From Blastococcus sp. HT6-30 (GTDB taxonomy: Bacteria; Actinomycetota; Actinomycetes; Mycobacteriales; Geodermatophilaceae): a DNA stretch of 64,000 nucleotides. The notes under the pieces were generated by a model that saw only the letters and a program-made list of their open reading frames with translations, searched no databases and was not told where the DNA came from. Position 1 is the stretch's first letter; each line of letters starts with the position of its first letter. The stretch spans positions 1,760,001 through 1,824,000 of the forward strand of contig NZ_CP155792.1 in assembly GCF_039729015.1 (NCBI RefSeq), written 5' to 3'. Below, one piece after another: positions 1 through 11,385 of the stretch. A program made the translations under genes and the position numbers.

Positions 1-3140
<3,140 letters not shown>

Positions 3141-3247
3141 ACACCCACATCCATCGGGGTCTGTGACAGGTCAGGGTCACAAATTTTGCTACGCGTCCAC
3201 TGTGCGGTTCTGAACGCACGAACCAGTTGGTTCGACAGGTTCACAGA

Positions 3248-3364
3248 GTTACGGCGGCCATGGCGAGAGGGAAACGCCCGGTCACATTCCGAACCCGGAA
3301 GCTAAGCCTTTCAGCGCCGATGGTACTGCCCTGGAGACGGGGTGGGAGAGTAGGACGCCGCCGG
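3248..3364 (+). rRNA. rrf: 5S ribosomal RNA
   Basis: 5S rRNA, about 117 nt, placed 107 nt after the 23S gene as in a normal rRNA operon. It starts GTTACGGCGGCCATGGCG, contains the conserved CCCGGTCACATTCCGAACCC region, and ends GGACGCCGCCGG, which pairs with the start. Ends are approximate to a few nucleotides. Confidence 0.95.
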
Positions 3365-3376
3365 ACATACTTCACC

Positions 3377-3416
3377 GAACGGGGGCCAGAGCTAGCGCTC
3401 TGGCCCCCGTTCGCTT
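3377..3416 (+). terminator. Intrinsic terminator of the rRNA operon
   Basis: A perfect 16-bp stem (3377-3392 with 3397-3412) closes a 4-nt loop (TAGC) and is followed by GCTTTT. It lies 12 nt after the 5S gene and is the strongest terminator in the window. Confidence 0.93.
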
Positions 3417-3480
3417 TTCCCATTCCGCCGCCAGCCGTCATGGCTGTGTGCGGCGTCGAGCGAAGAGGTACCCAGAACAC

Positions 3481-5304
3481 ATGACTGCTCCGCGACGCGG
3501 TTCCGGCGGTGCCGGTTCCGGCGACGGACGACCGGTTTCCCGCGGCTCCCGCCCCGAGGGCAACCGCGGCTCCGGCGGCGCCGGCCAGCGCGGCGGTTCG
3601 CAGGGTGACCGTCCTCGTGGGGATTGGCAGGACCGGCGTCCGCAGGGTGATCGTCCGCAGCGCGCGCAGGGTGACCGTTCCCGTGGGGATTGGCAGGACC
3701 GGCGTCCGCAGGGTGATCGTCCGCAGGGCGGCTGGCAGGCTCGCCGTCCGCAGGGTGATCGTCCGCAGCGCGCGCAGGGCGAGCGCCCGCACGGTGACCG
3801 TCCGCAGCGCGCGCAGGGCGAGCGTCCTCGTGGTGATTGGCAGGGCCGTCGTCCGCAGGGTGATCGTCCGCAGCGCGCGCAGGGCGAGCGCCCGCACGGT
3901 GACCGTCCGCAGCGCGTGCAGGGTGACCGTCCTCGTGGGGATTGGCAGGACCGGCGTCCGCAGGGTGATCGTCCGCATCGGCCGCAGGACCGGCGTCCGC
4001 AGGGTGATCGTCCGCAGCGCGTGCAGGGTGACCGTCCTCGTGGGGATTGGCAGGACCGGCGTCCGCAGGGTGATCGTCCGCAGCGCGTGCAGGGTGACCG
4101 TCCTCGTGGGGATTGGCAGGACCGGCGTCCCCAGGGTGATCGTCCGCAGGGCGGCTGGCAGGGCCGTCGTCCATCGGGAGACGTTCCGGACCGGCGCCCG
4201 CAGGGTGATCGTCCGCAGCGCGCGCAGGGTGACCGTCCTCGTGGGGATTGGCAGGACCGCCGTCCTCAGGGTGATCGTCCGCAGGGCGGCTGGCAGGGCC
4301 GTCGTCCATCGGGAGACGTTCCGGACCGGCGCCCGCCGGTGTCCTCCGGGCCGGAGATTCCCGAGTGGGCCGACCCGCGGGAACTGGACTCTGCGATCCG
4401 GGCCGCCTTGCGCGGACTGGACCCGCGTAACTCCGCAAAGGTCGCCGGCCACCTCGTGGTCGCCGGGACGCTCGTGGACGAGGACCCGGAGACCGCGCTC
4501 GCGCACGCCCGAGCAGCGCGCGACCGGGCTTCGCGCCTGGCCGTTGTCCGGGAGGCCGTCGGTGTGGCGGCGTACCACGCCGGTGACTTCGCCGAGGCGG
4601 CCAGGGAGCTGCGCGCCTACCGCCGGATGAGTGGAGACCAGGGGTACCGGGCGGTCCTCGCGGACTGCGAGCGCGCGCTCGGCCGACCGGAGGTCGCCAT
4701 CCGACTGGTCAACGAGGCCCTCAGCGAAGGTGTGGACGCGGCCGAAGAGGTCGAATTGCGACTGGTCGAGGCCGGTGCGCGGCAGGACCTCGGCGAGGAC
4801 GCGGCGGCGCGGCTGGTCCTCGAGGTGGCCCTCGGTGGCCGTCCCCAGCCTGCGGACCTCCGCGCTGGCGACGGGGGACGGCTCCGCCTCGCGGCTGCGT
4901 ACGCCGAGCTTCTCGCCGCCCAGGGGGAGACCGAGCGCGCCGGCGAGTGGCTCGGCGTCATCGCGGAGATCGACCCCGAGTTGGCCGGTGAGGACCTCGA
5001 CGTCGAGTTCAGCGAGCTCGACGACGAGGAGGACCTCGAGTTGGACGACGACCGAGGTGAGGACGTCGGACGCCAGGTGTCCGAGCAGGAGTCCGAGCCC
5101 GAGGCGGCTGCTCTGGTCGGCGCCGGCGACGACGCCGAGGAGTCCGATGACGTGGAGGAAGAGGTCGACGCCCCGGGGGAGGGCCGCCTGAACTTCGACG
5201 AGGAGGTCGAGGCGGAGGTCGCCGAACTGCTGGGCGAGCGCGACGACGTGGACGCGGACGGGGCCTCGAGCCCCGGGTCCGGGGAGACCGTCCCCGAGCA
5301 CTGA
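3481..5304 (+). CDS. TPR protein with long Arg/Gln/Gly/Asp-rich tandem-repeat N-terminus
   Basis: About 607 aa in three parts. Residues about 41-285 are a low-complexity domain of tandem units built from QGDRPRGDWQDRRPQGDRPQ and variants (seven RGDWQ and three GGWQ cores). Residues about 290-500 are a helical TPR-like domain (DPRNSAKVAGHLVVAG, VGVAAYHAGDFAEAARELRA) resembling the family of M. tuberculosis Rv1691. The last 110 residues are strongly acidic. ATG 3481 is chosen; an in-frame GTG lies at 3448. No signal peptide or membrane segment is visible, so it is probably cytosolic. Its role is unknown; the repeat domain would be disordered and could bind nucleic acid (inference). It stands alone just after the rRNA terminator. 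Confidence 0.85.
   Translation: MTAPRRGSGGAGSGDGRPVSRGSRPEGNRGSGGAGQRGGSQGDRPRGDWQDRRPQGDRPQRAQGDRSRGDWQDRRPQGDRPQGGWQARRPQGDRPQRAQGERPHGDRPQRAQGERPRGDWQGRRPQGDRPQRAQGERPHGDRPQRVQGDRPRGDWQDRRPQGDRPHRPQDRRPQGDRPQRVQGDRPRGDWQDRRPQGDRPQRVQGDRPRGDWQDRRPQGDRPQGGWQGRRPSGDVPDRRPQGDRPQRAQGDRPRGDWQDRRPQGDRPQGGWQGRRPSGDVPDRRPPVSSGPEIPEWADPRELDSAIRAALRGLDPRNSAKVAGHLVVAGTLVDEDPETALAHARAARDRASRLAVVREAVGVAAYHAGDFAEAARELRAYRRMSGDQGYRAVLADCERALGRPEVAIRLVNEALSEGVDAAEEVELRLVEAGARQDLGEDAAARLVLEVALGGRPQPADLRAGDGGRLRLAAAYAELLAAQGETERAGEWLGVIAEIDPELAGEDLDVEFSELDDEEDLELDDDRGEDVGRQVSEQESEPEAAALVGAGDDAEESDDVEEEVDAPGEGRLNFDEEVEAEVAELLGERDDVDADGASSPGSGETVPEH
3601..4335 (+). repeat. In-frame tandem DNA repeats inside the TPR gene
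   Basis: Imperfect tandem repeats with a dominant period of about 66 bp (22 codons). The units carry CAGGGTGACCGTCCTCGTGG, GATTGGCAGGACCGGCG and CAGGGTGATCGTCCGCAG. All units keep the reading frame, and several copies are identical at nucleotide level (for example around 3907-4000, 4027-4086 and 4093-4140), which points to recent duplication or recombination. The repeats also keep the other frames open, which produces long false ORFs on both strands. Confidence 0.95.
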
Positions 5305-5403
5305 TCTCCGACAGGACGACCGCGGCCGTCCACACGCCCGCCCGGCGTCCACAGATCGCCACGACGAACTCCCGTCGGCACGGCGAGCCGACAGGCTTCG
5401 GCC

Positions 5404-5763
5404 ATGACCGTGGCTGTGATCGATCGCAATGACGTGGTCCTGCGGGGGCGGGTGTCCGCCCCCGCAGAACTCCGAACCCTCCTCAGCGGTGACACGCTCC
5501 TCACCTTCCGCCTGGTGGTGCGCAGATCCGCCCCGAGGGTGCGGGGGCAGTCGGCGGACGTGCTCACCTGCATCACCTACGACCGCAGCCTGCAGCGACG
5601 GATCGCCGTGTGGCAGCCCGGTGACGTCGTCGAGGTCGAGGGCGCCCTGCAGCGGCGGTTCTGGCGGACCGGGTCGGGCACGGCTTCGGTGTGCGAGGTG
5701 AACTGCCGGCGCGGGCGCAAGATCCCACGGTCGGCCGCGCGCGTGGCGGAGGAGACCGCGTGA
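5404..5763 (+). CDS. SSB-like single-stranded DNA-binding (OB-fold) protein
   Basis: 119 aa, ATG start. The order VVLRGRVSAPAELRTL, GDTLLTFRLVVRR, DVLTCITYDRSLQRRI and GDVVEVEGALQRRFWR matches the OB-fold of bacterial SSB proteins. It lacks the long acidic C-terminal tail used by housekeeping SSB to recruit partners and ends soon after the fold. It is therefore probably a secondary SSB paralogue, as is common in Actinobacteria, with a role in recombination or competence-like ssDNA handling (inference). It is convergent with the DUF1015 gene, 18 bp away. Confidence 0.8.
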   Translation: MTVAVIDRNDVVLRGRVSAPAELRTLLSGDTLLTFRLVVRRSAPRVRGQSADVLTCITYDRSLQRRIAVWQPGDVVEVEGALQRRFWRTGSGTASVCEVNCRRGRKIPRSAARVAEETA

Positions 5764-5781
5764 CCGAGGCCGGGTGCCCGG

Positions 5782-7092
5782 TCAGTCGGGCAGCGGACGC
5801 AGCACCAGACCGGTTCTGGGCTTCGGCACGAAGAGGGTCGACTTCCGTGGCATCCGCGCGCCGGCCCGTGCGACGGCGGCGACGTCGGTCGGCGAGGGGG
5901 CCCGGAGCAGCACTGCCACGCCGGCCCGGTCGAGAGCCGTCCGCACGGCCTCGTCGAGGCTGTGCGCGATGATGACGGAGTCCACCGTGTCGGGGCGACC
6001 CCACAGGTGCCCGACCAATCCGTGGTGAGCCAGCACCACGTCCAGGTCCCGCCAGGCGGGTGGGGCCTCCGCCGGCACCGCGGCCCGGACCTCGGGAGCC
6101 GCAGCGGTCAACCGCACCAGCCGGACGCCGTCGGTGAGGAGGATGCCTCGCTCCGCAGGATCGCCGAGCCAGGTGCGCGCGGCCGCGACGACGGACTCCG
6201 TGCCCGCGCCGCTCACCGGCAGCTCGGCGGTGACGAAACCGCGCCCGGCGGCCACGACGGCGCTGTCGAAGGGAAGTGCGGGAACCACCCGGTGGATCGG
6301 GTCCACCCGGAGGCCGCCCCCGCCCATCGGGGTGACCAGTGCGAGGACGGCGTCGGTACCCGAGGCGCACCGCTGGGCCCGGGCATTGGCGCGCGCGGCG
6401 GCGAAGCGGTGGTGGCCGTCGGCGATGACGGCCTGCGTCCGGTTCAGCGCCGAGGAGACCGCCTCGATGGTCGCCACGTCGGTCACGCGCCAGAGCCGGT
6501 GCACCACCCCGTCGTCGTCCCGGAGCTCCAGCGTGCCCGGCGTCCGGCGCACGGCCTCCGTCGCCCGGGACACCGCCGGCTCGGGATCGTGCGCCAGCAC
6601 GATCGGCTCCAGGTCGGTCCCCGTCGCAGCCAGCAGCGCGCGCCGTTCCTCAACGGCCACGGGATAGGTGTCCTCGTGCGGGAGGACGGCGGTCGAATCC
6701 GCCGGCGGCAGGGTGACGGCACCCAGCCAGCCCAGCGTGGCCGCCCCGCCGTCGGCCGGCTGCAGTTCGTACAACCACAGCGCGGGCAGCTCATCGCGCA
6801 CGAGGACCCCGTCGGCCTCCCACGCCTGCAGGGTCCAGGCAGCCAGGTCCGCGGAGTCTCCGCGCCCACCCTGACCGGCGTCTGGCCCCGGCAGGATCAG
6901 GCGGACGACGTTGTGCGGGTCCGCATCGGCCAGCAGGTCCCGGCCGGCGGGCGTCACCAGGTCGTAAGCTGGCGAGCTGACGCGCGCTAGGTAACCGGAG
7001 TCGCGCTGCCGATAGGTCAGTGCCCGGAACGGCCGGACGTCCAGCCCCGGGGCCGGTCGAGGGGTCCGGGGACCTGCCGAGGACGAGAGCAC
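5782..7092 (-). CDS. DUF1015 family protein
   Basis: About 436 aa, on the complementary strand. It matches the DUF1015 family: LDVRPFRALTYRQ near the N-terminus, YDLVTPAGRDLL, an ADGHHRFAAA motif in the middle, and a C-terminal part with MPRKSTLFVPKPRTGLVLR. The family has no settled biochemical function. The chosen GTG at 7092 gives a normal family N-terminus; the frame stays open upstream, but that part (7093-7683) overlaps the divergent TPR gene. It is divergent from that gene, with a 108-bp shared promoter region. Confidence 0.85.
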   Translation of the reverse strand: MLSSSAGPRTPRPAPGLDVRPFRALTYRQRDSGYLARVSSPAYDLVTPAGRDLLADADPHNVVRLILPGPDAGQGGRGDSADLAAWTLQAWEADGVLVRDELPALWLYELQPADGGAATLGWLGAVTLPPADSTAVLPHEDTYPVAVEERRALLAATGTDLEPIVLAHDPEPAVSRATEAVRRTPGTLELRDDDGVVHRLWRVTDVATIEAVSSALNRTQAVIADGHHRFAAARANARAQRCASGTDAVLALVTPMGGGGLRVDPIHRVVPALPFDSAVVAAGRGFVTAELPVSGAGTESVVAAARTWLGDPAERGILLTDGVRLVRLTAAAPEVRAAVPAEAPPAWRDLDVVLAHHGLVGHLWGRPDTVDSVIIAHSLDEAVRTALDRAGVAVLLRAPSPTDVAAVARAGARMPRKSTLFVPKPRTGLVLRPLPD

Positions 7093-7200
7093 GACGAGAA
7101 CTGTAGGAGCGGCGGCGCACGCCGCGGACGGCCGCTGGTGCTGAGCGGGACGAGCCGGTGTGCGTGGCCGACGGTGGAGCGGTCCAGGAGGGGAGCAGCG

Positions 7201-7626
7201 TTGCCCGAGGCCAGTTGTCCGGCGGAAGGTGCCGGGGCCCGCGACACGCCCAGCGGGGGCGTCTACGAGTGGTACCGCCGGGGCCTGGAGCTGCTGGCGG
7301 ACCGGCATCCGGACGCTGCGGCCATCCTGCTGGCACGTGCCGCCGAGGCCGAGCCCGGCTCCCGCAGCATCAGGGAGGCGCTCGCACGCGCCCAGTACGA
7401 CGCGCACCGCTACCGCGAGGCGATCACCAGTTTCGCGAGCCTCATCGCGACCAACCCGGCCGACGACTACGCCCAGTTCGGTCTCGGCCTCGCCGCCAGC
7501 CGAGCCGGGGACCTCGCGCTCGCCGTCGAGCACCTCGCGCTCGCGGTCGCCATGCGGCCGGACTCGGCCCACTACGCGCGGGCGCTGCGCGAGGTGCGCG
7601 CCCGCCAGACCCGGGAGTCGGCATGA
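7201..7626 (+). CDS. Small tetratricopeptide repeat protein
   Basis: About 141 aa from a TTG start supported by AGGAGG at 7186-7191 (9-nt spacing). It consists of about three TPR-like helix pairs (YEWYRRGLELLADRHPDAAA, YREAITSFASLIATNPADDY, AGDLALAVEHLALAVAMRPD). It probably acts as a cytosolic adaptor; its partner is unknown. The stop overlaps the ATG of the HAD gene (ATGA), so the two are translationally coupled. Equivalent TPR genes lie beside this phosphatase in other Actinobacteria. Confidence 0.85.
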   Translation: MPEASCPAEGAGARDTPSGGVYEWYRRGLELLADRHPDAAAILLARAAEAEPGSRSIREALARAQYDAHRYREAITSFASLIATNPADDYAQFGLGLAASRAGDLALAVEHLALAVAMRPDSAHYARALREVRARQTRESA

Positions 7627-8738
7627 CCGGACCAGCCCCCGCACGGCTGATGGCCGGCCTCGCCCTCGGCTGCCAGGAGCCACTCGCCCGGCGGTACGAC
7701 GTGGCGCTGCTGGACCTCGACGGCGTCGTCTACGTCGGTCCCGACGCCGTTCCGGGCGTGCCGGCGGCGCTGGCCGCCGCGCGTTCCGCCGGCATGCGAC
7801 TGGGCTTCGTCACGAACAACGCGGCCCGCACCCCCGAGGAGGTCGCCGACCACCTGACCGAGCTGCAGGTCCCGGCCGAGCCGACCGACGTCATCACCAG
7901 CTCCCAGGCGGCGGCGACCGTGGTCGCCGGGCTCCTCGGCGCCGGGGCGCGGGTGCTCCCGATCGGCGGCCCGGGGGTCGCGGCCGCTCTCGCGGCTGCC
8001 GGCCTCGCCGTCGTCGACAGTGCCGACGACCGACCGGACGCGGTGGTGCAGGGCTACGGCCGGGAGGTGGGCTGGGCCCAGCTCGCCGAAGCCGTGGTCG
8101 CCGTCCGCAACGGTGCCCGGCACGTGGCCACGAACGCCGACGCCAGCATCCCCTCGCCCCGCGGCCCGCTCCCGGGCAACGGCGCCATGGTCTCGGTGGT
8201 CCGGGGGGTCACCGGCCAGGAGCCGCTGGTGACCGGGAAGCCGGACCCCGCCATGCACGCCGAGTGCGTCCGGCGCACGGGTGCCCGGAGCCCGCTCGTC
8301 GTCGGCGACCGGCTGGACACCGACATCGAGGGAGCTCGACGTGCCGGGGCGGCCAGCCTGCTGGTGTTCTCCGGCGTCACCGACCCGTCGACGCTGCTCG
8401 CGGCGGGACCGCGCCACCGGCCCGACCTCCTGGCGGCCGACTGCACCGGCTTGCTGCATGCCCATCCGCCGGTGACCGCGGAGGGGGCGGCCTGGCGGTG
8501 CGGCGGCTGGACCGTCCGGTCGGTCGAGGGCGGCCACGGGCTGCAGCTCGCCGGTCCCGACGGCGACGTGCCTGCTGCGGACGGGGAGTCCGACGGGCTG
8601 GACGGCCTGCGGGCGCTCTGCGTCGCCCACTGGGCCGCACATCCCGACGACGGCGCGCCGGTGCGCGTGGTCGGCACCGGCCGGGCGGCGGCCGACCTGG
8701 TGGCGAGCTGGGGCCTCGCGGCGCCGGGGGGCAGCTGA
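7623..8738 (+). CDS. HAD-superfamily (class IIA) phosphatase
   Basis: 371 aa. HAD motif I is DLDGVVYVG at the N-terminus, motif II is FVTNNAARTPEEVA, and motifs III/IV are VTGKPDPAMH and VVGDRLDTDIEGA. The class IIA cap domain lies between. It is most like the NagD/phosphoglycolate or glycerol-phosphate phosphatase group and sits in the Rv1692 position of the conserved block. The C-terminal 90 residues (from about EGAAWRCGGW) form an extra small domain. ATG 7623 overlaps the stop of the TPR gene. The true substrate cannot be told from sequence. Confidence 0.9.
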   Translation: MTGPAPARLMAGLALGCQEPLARRYDVALLDLDGVVYVGPDAVPGVPAALAAARSAGMRLGFVTNNAARTPEEVADHLTELQVPAEPTDVITSSQAAATVVAGLLGAGARVLPIGGPGVAAALAAAGLAVVDSADDRPDAVVQGYGREVGWAQLAEAVVAVRNGARHVATNADASIPSPRGPLPGNGAMVSVVRGVTGQEPLVTGKPDPAMHAECVRRTGARSPLVVGDRLDTDIEGARRAGAASLLVFSGVTDPSTLLAAGPRHRPDLLAADCTGLLHAHPPVTAEGAAWRCGGWTVRSVEGGHGLQLAGPDGDVPAADGESDGLDGLRALCVAHWAAHPDDGAPVRVVGTGRAAADLVASWGLAAPGGS

Positions 8739-8748
8739 CCTGCCGCCG

Positions 8749-9087
8749 TCAGAGCAGCTTGCGCAACCGCAGCAGGTCGCGCAGTCCCGCCTCCAGCTTC
8801 ACCCGGCCGCTGGCCCACGCCGAGCCGAACGACAGCCGGCCGTCGGTCAGGGCCACCAGGTCGTCGCTGGTCATGGTCAGCCTGATGTCGGCCTTGGGAA
8901 CAGCCGGCCCGTCGGGAACCGAGTGCAGATTGCGGACGGCACCGGAGCTCAGCCGGCCGAGCACCACCTGGTCCAGGTCGGTGAGCCGGCAGGAGAGGCT
9001 GCGGTCCAGCCCCGCGGCAGCCGGGTTAGCGGCGAGGTCGCCGAGGATCCCGGTCAGGGCGGTCATGCACTGATCCATCGTGGCCAC
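8749..9087 (-). CDS. SCP2 sterol-binding-domain-like small protein
   Basis: About 112 aa on the complementary strand. GTG 9087 is chosen because a GGGGAGA Shine-Dalgarno precedes it; an ATG lies three codons in. DIRLTMTSDDLVALTDGRLSFGSAWASGRVKLEA resembles the SCP2 fold, where lipid-like ligands sit in a hydrophobic tunnel. Such short SCP2 proteins are common in Actinobacteria and their ligands are unknown. It is convergent with the HAD gene (10 bp apart) and divergent from the next small gene. Confidence 0.75.
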   Translation of the reverse strand: MATMDQCMTALTGILGDLAANPAAAGLDRSLSCRLTDLDQVVLGRLSSGAVRNLHSVPDGPAVPKADIRLTMTSDDLVALTDGRLSFGSAWASGRVKLEAGLRDLLRLRKLL

Positions 9088-9266
9088 GCGGGCAGGTCTC
9101 CCCTGGGGTCGGCGGCGGGCGGTCGTCCCGACGCTATCGCGCTGCTGCGTCCGGCCCGTCCGCGTCGCCCCCGGCCGGTAACCTCCGCAGGAGACCCCGG
9201 CACGGGCCGCAGCTCCGCCCCACCCCCGCCGGCCGCCGCCCGACCCTGCATCCGAGAGGCGCACCC

Positions 9267-9539
9267 ATGACCGAGCCGACCGCGTCGCGACCGGTACCCG
9301 GGCCGTTCCGGCCCGGACCCCGGCCGGTGCCGGTTCCGGCTCGTGACGCCGCCTCCGCCCCGGCCGCGGCGCCCGAGGGCGAACCGATCGATGCCGCGGA
9401 CTCGCCGACGGGGGAGGGCGCGGACACCCAGCGTGCGCTCGCCCGTCTCACGGAGCTGCCCGTGGCCGAGCACGTCGCCGTCTTCGAGGCCGAGCACGCG
9501 CGCCTGCAGCGCGAGCTCGGCACGATCGACCCCCGCTGA
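9267..9539 (+). CDS. Conserved small protein upstream of tlyA
   Basis: 90 aa, ATG start with GAGAGG 7 nt upstream. The N-terminal half is Pro/Ala-rich and probably disordered. The C-terminal half (ALARLTELPVAEHVAVFEAE, then HARLQRELGTID) is a helix conserved in short proteins encoded between the HAD phosphatase and tlyA in many Actinobacteria (Rv1693 position). Function unknown. The stop overlaps the start of tlyA, so the two are coupled. Confidence 0.75.
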   Translation: MTEPTASRPVPGPFRPGPRPVPVPARDAASAPAAAPEGEPIDAADSPTGEGADTQRALARLTELPVAEHVAVFEAEHARLQRELGTIDPR

Positions 9540-10336
9540 TGGCCCGTCGCTCCCGGCTCGACGCCGAGCTCGTCCGCCGCGGCCTTGCCCGGTCCCGCGA
9601 GCACGCCGTCTCCCTCATCGCGGAGGGGCGGGTCGCGGTCGCCGGTCAGGCCGCCACCAAGCCGGCCACCGGCGTGGAGGCGGGCACCCCGGTCGTCGTG
9701 CGGACCGATCCCCACCAGCCGTCCTGGGTCTCGCGCGGGGCGCACAAGCTGCTCGGCGCGCTCGAGGCGTTCCCCGTCGCCGTCGAGGGGCGTCGTGCGC
9801 TGGACGCCGGTGCCTCCACCGGCGGGTTCACCGAGGTGCTGCTGCGTGGCGGCGCCGACGAGGTCGTCGCGGTCGACGTCGGGTACGGGGAGCTGGCGTG
9901 GTCACTGCGCACCGACGAGCGCGTCCGGGTGCACGAGCGCACGAACGTCCGCACGCTGACGCCGGAGGCGATCGGCGGGCCGGTCGACCTCGTGGTCGCC
10001 GACCTCTCGTTCATCTCGCTGCGGCTGGTGTTGCCCGCGCTCACCGCCTGCGCCCGGCCCGGTGCCGACCTGCTGCCCATGGTCAAGCCTCAGTTCGAGG
10101 TCGGCCGCGAGCGGCTGGGCGCCGGCGGGGTGGTGCGCGATCCCGAGCACCGCGTGCAGGCGGTGCTCGACGTGGGCAGAGCAGCGGCAGCACTCGGCTG
10201 GGGAACCACCGGCGTGGTGGCCAGCCCGCTGCCGGGCCCCGCCGGCAACGTGGAGTTCTTCCTCTGGCTGCGGTCCGACGCCGGGCCGATCGAGGAGGAC
10301 GCCGTCCGTCGAGCAGTTCAGGAGGGACCGCAGTGA
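9539..10336 (+). CDS. tlyA: TlyA-type rRNA 2'-O-methyltransferase
   Basis: 265 aa. An N-terminal S4 RNA-binding domain (RLDAELVRRGLARSREHAVS) is followed by an FtsJ-like methyltransferase domain with the SAM site LDAGASTGGFTEVLL and VDLVVADLSFISLRLVLPAL. The family methylates 16S rRNA C1409 and 23S rRNA C1920 at the 2'-OH and makes ribosomes sensitive to capreomycin/viomycin. It is in the standard order HAD, small protein, tlyA, nadK, recN, with a TGATG overlap at its start. Confidence 0.95.
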   Translation: MARRSRLDAELVRRGLARSREHAVSLIAEGRVAVAGQAATKPATGVEAGTPVVVRTDPHQPSWVSRGAHKLLGALEAFPVAVEGRRALDAGASTGGFTEVLLRGGADEVVAVDVGYGELAWSLRTDERVRVHERTNVRTLTPEAIGGPVDLVVADLSFISLRLVLPALTACARPGADLLPMVKPQFEVGRERLGAGGVVRDPEHRVQAVLDVGRAAAALGWGTTGVVASPLPGPAGNVEFFLWLRSDAGPIEEDAVRRAVQEGPQ

Positions 10337-11385
10337 GCAAGCCGAGCACGGCATCGCCCGACGGGCAGGAGGCCCGGCGGGTCCTGCTCACGGTCCACAC
10401 GGGGCGGCGCGACGTCGTCGAGCTGGCCCAGACATCCGCGGCGCGGCTGCTCCGCGGGGGCATCGAGGTGAAGATCCTCGAGGAGGAGGCCCCTGGCCTG
10501 GACATCCCCGGCGCCGAGGTCGTCCCGTGCGACGAGGCCGCCGCCCAGGACGCCGAGATCGTCATGGTCTTCGGTGGCGACGGGACGTTCCTGCGCGCCG
10601 CCGAGCTGGCCCGGTACACCGACGCGGCACTGATGGGGGTCAATCTCGGCCGCGTCGGTTTCCTCGCCGAGACCGAGCCCGAAGCCGTCGAGGAGACCCT
10701 GGCCGCCATCGAGAACTGCGAGTACTCGGTCGAGGAGCGGCTGGCCATCCGGGTCGACGTCCTCGACGCCGCCGGCACGGTCGTCGGCGGCACGTGGGCG
10801 CTGAACGAGGTGTCGGTGGAGAAGGCCGAGCGCTCCCGCGTGCTCGACGTCGTCATCGCGATCGACGGGCGGCCGCTGACCAGCTTCGGCTGCGACGGCG
10901 TGCTGTGCGCCACCCCCACGGGGTCCACCGCCTACGCCTTCTCCGCCGGCGGCCCGGTGGTGTGGCCCGACGTCGAGGCGCTGCTGCTGGTCCCCACGAA
11001 CGCGCACGCGCTCTTCGCCCGGCCGCTGGTCACCTCGCCGAACTCGGTGCTCACCGTGGCGGTCCCCGCCGACGGCAACCGGGCCCGGGTGTCGGCCGAC
11101 GGACGGCGCACCGTGCAGGTCCCCGACGGCGGCCGGGTCGACGTGCGGCGAGCCAACCGGCCGGTGCGCATCGCCCGCGTGCACGCCGCCACCTTCGGTG
11201 ACCGGCTGGTCGCGAAGTTCGGCCTTCCGGTGCGCGGTTTCCGCGATGCCCGGCACGCCGGACCGGGGCACGAGCTGTTCACCAGCCGCAATGTCCTGGC
11301 CCGCGACGTCCTCACCGCCGACGGCGCGGACGTCCCGGCCCCGGCGCGGGAGGTGAGCGGTGGCGGCACGCACGACGACGTCTGA
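10333..11385 (+). CDS. nadK: NAD kinase
   Basis: 350 aa from GTG 10333 (GTGA overlap with tlyA). It has the NAD-kinase signature FGGDGTFLRAAELAR, then NLGRVGFLAE, and the nucleotide-binding TPTGSTAYAFSAGGP. It phosphorylates NAD to NADP using ATP or polyphosphate in the cytosol. The C-terminal extension of about 50 residues is longer than in many homologues. It overlaps the start of recN by 26 bp. Confidence 0.95.
   Translation: MSKPSTASPDGQEARRVLLTVHTGRRDVVELAQTSAARLLRGGIEVKILEEEAPGLDIPGAEVVPCDEAAAQDAEIVMVFGGDGTFLRAAELARYTDAALMGVNLGRVGFLAETEPEAVEETLAAIENCEYSVEERLAIRVDVLDAAGTVVGGTWALNEVSVEKAERSRVLDVVIAIDGRPLTSFGCDGVLCATPTGSTAYAFSAGGPVVWPDVEALLLVPTNAHALFARPLVTSPNSVLTVAVPADGNRARVSADGRRTVQVPDGGRVDVRRANRPVRIARVHAATFGDRLVAKFGLPVRGFRDARHAGPGHELFTSRNVLARDVLTADGADVPAPAREVSGGGTHDDV

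Noticed and set aside
3241-5352. A 703-codon open frame on the complementary strand across the repeat gene
   Set aside because: It reads antisense through the tandem repeats and the 5S gene. The low-complexity repeat translation (TRTVTLRALRTITLR) follows from the sense repeats; no family match is recognisable.
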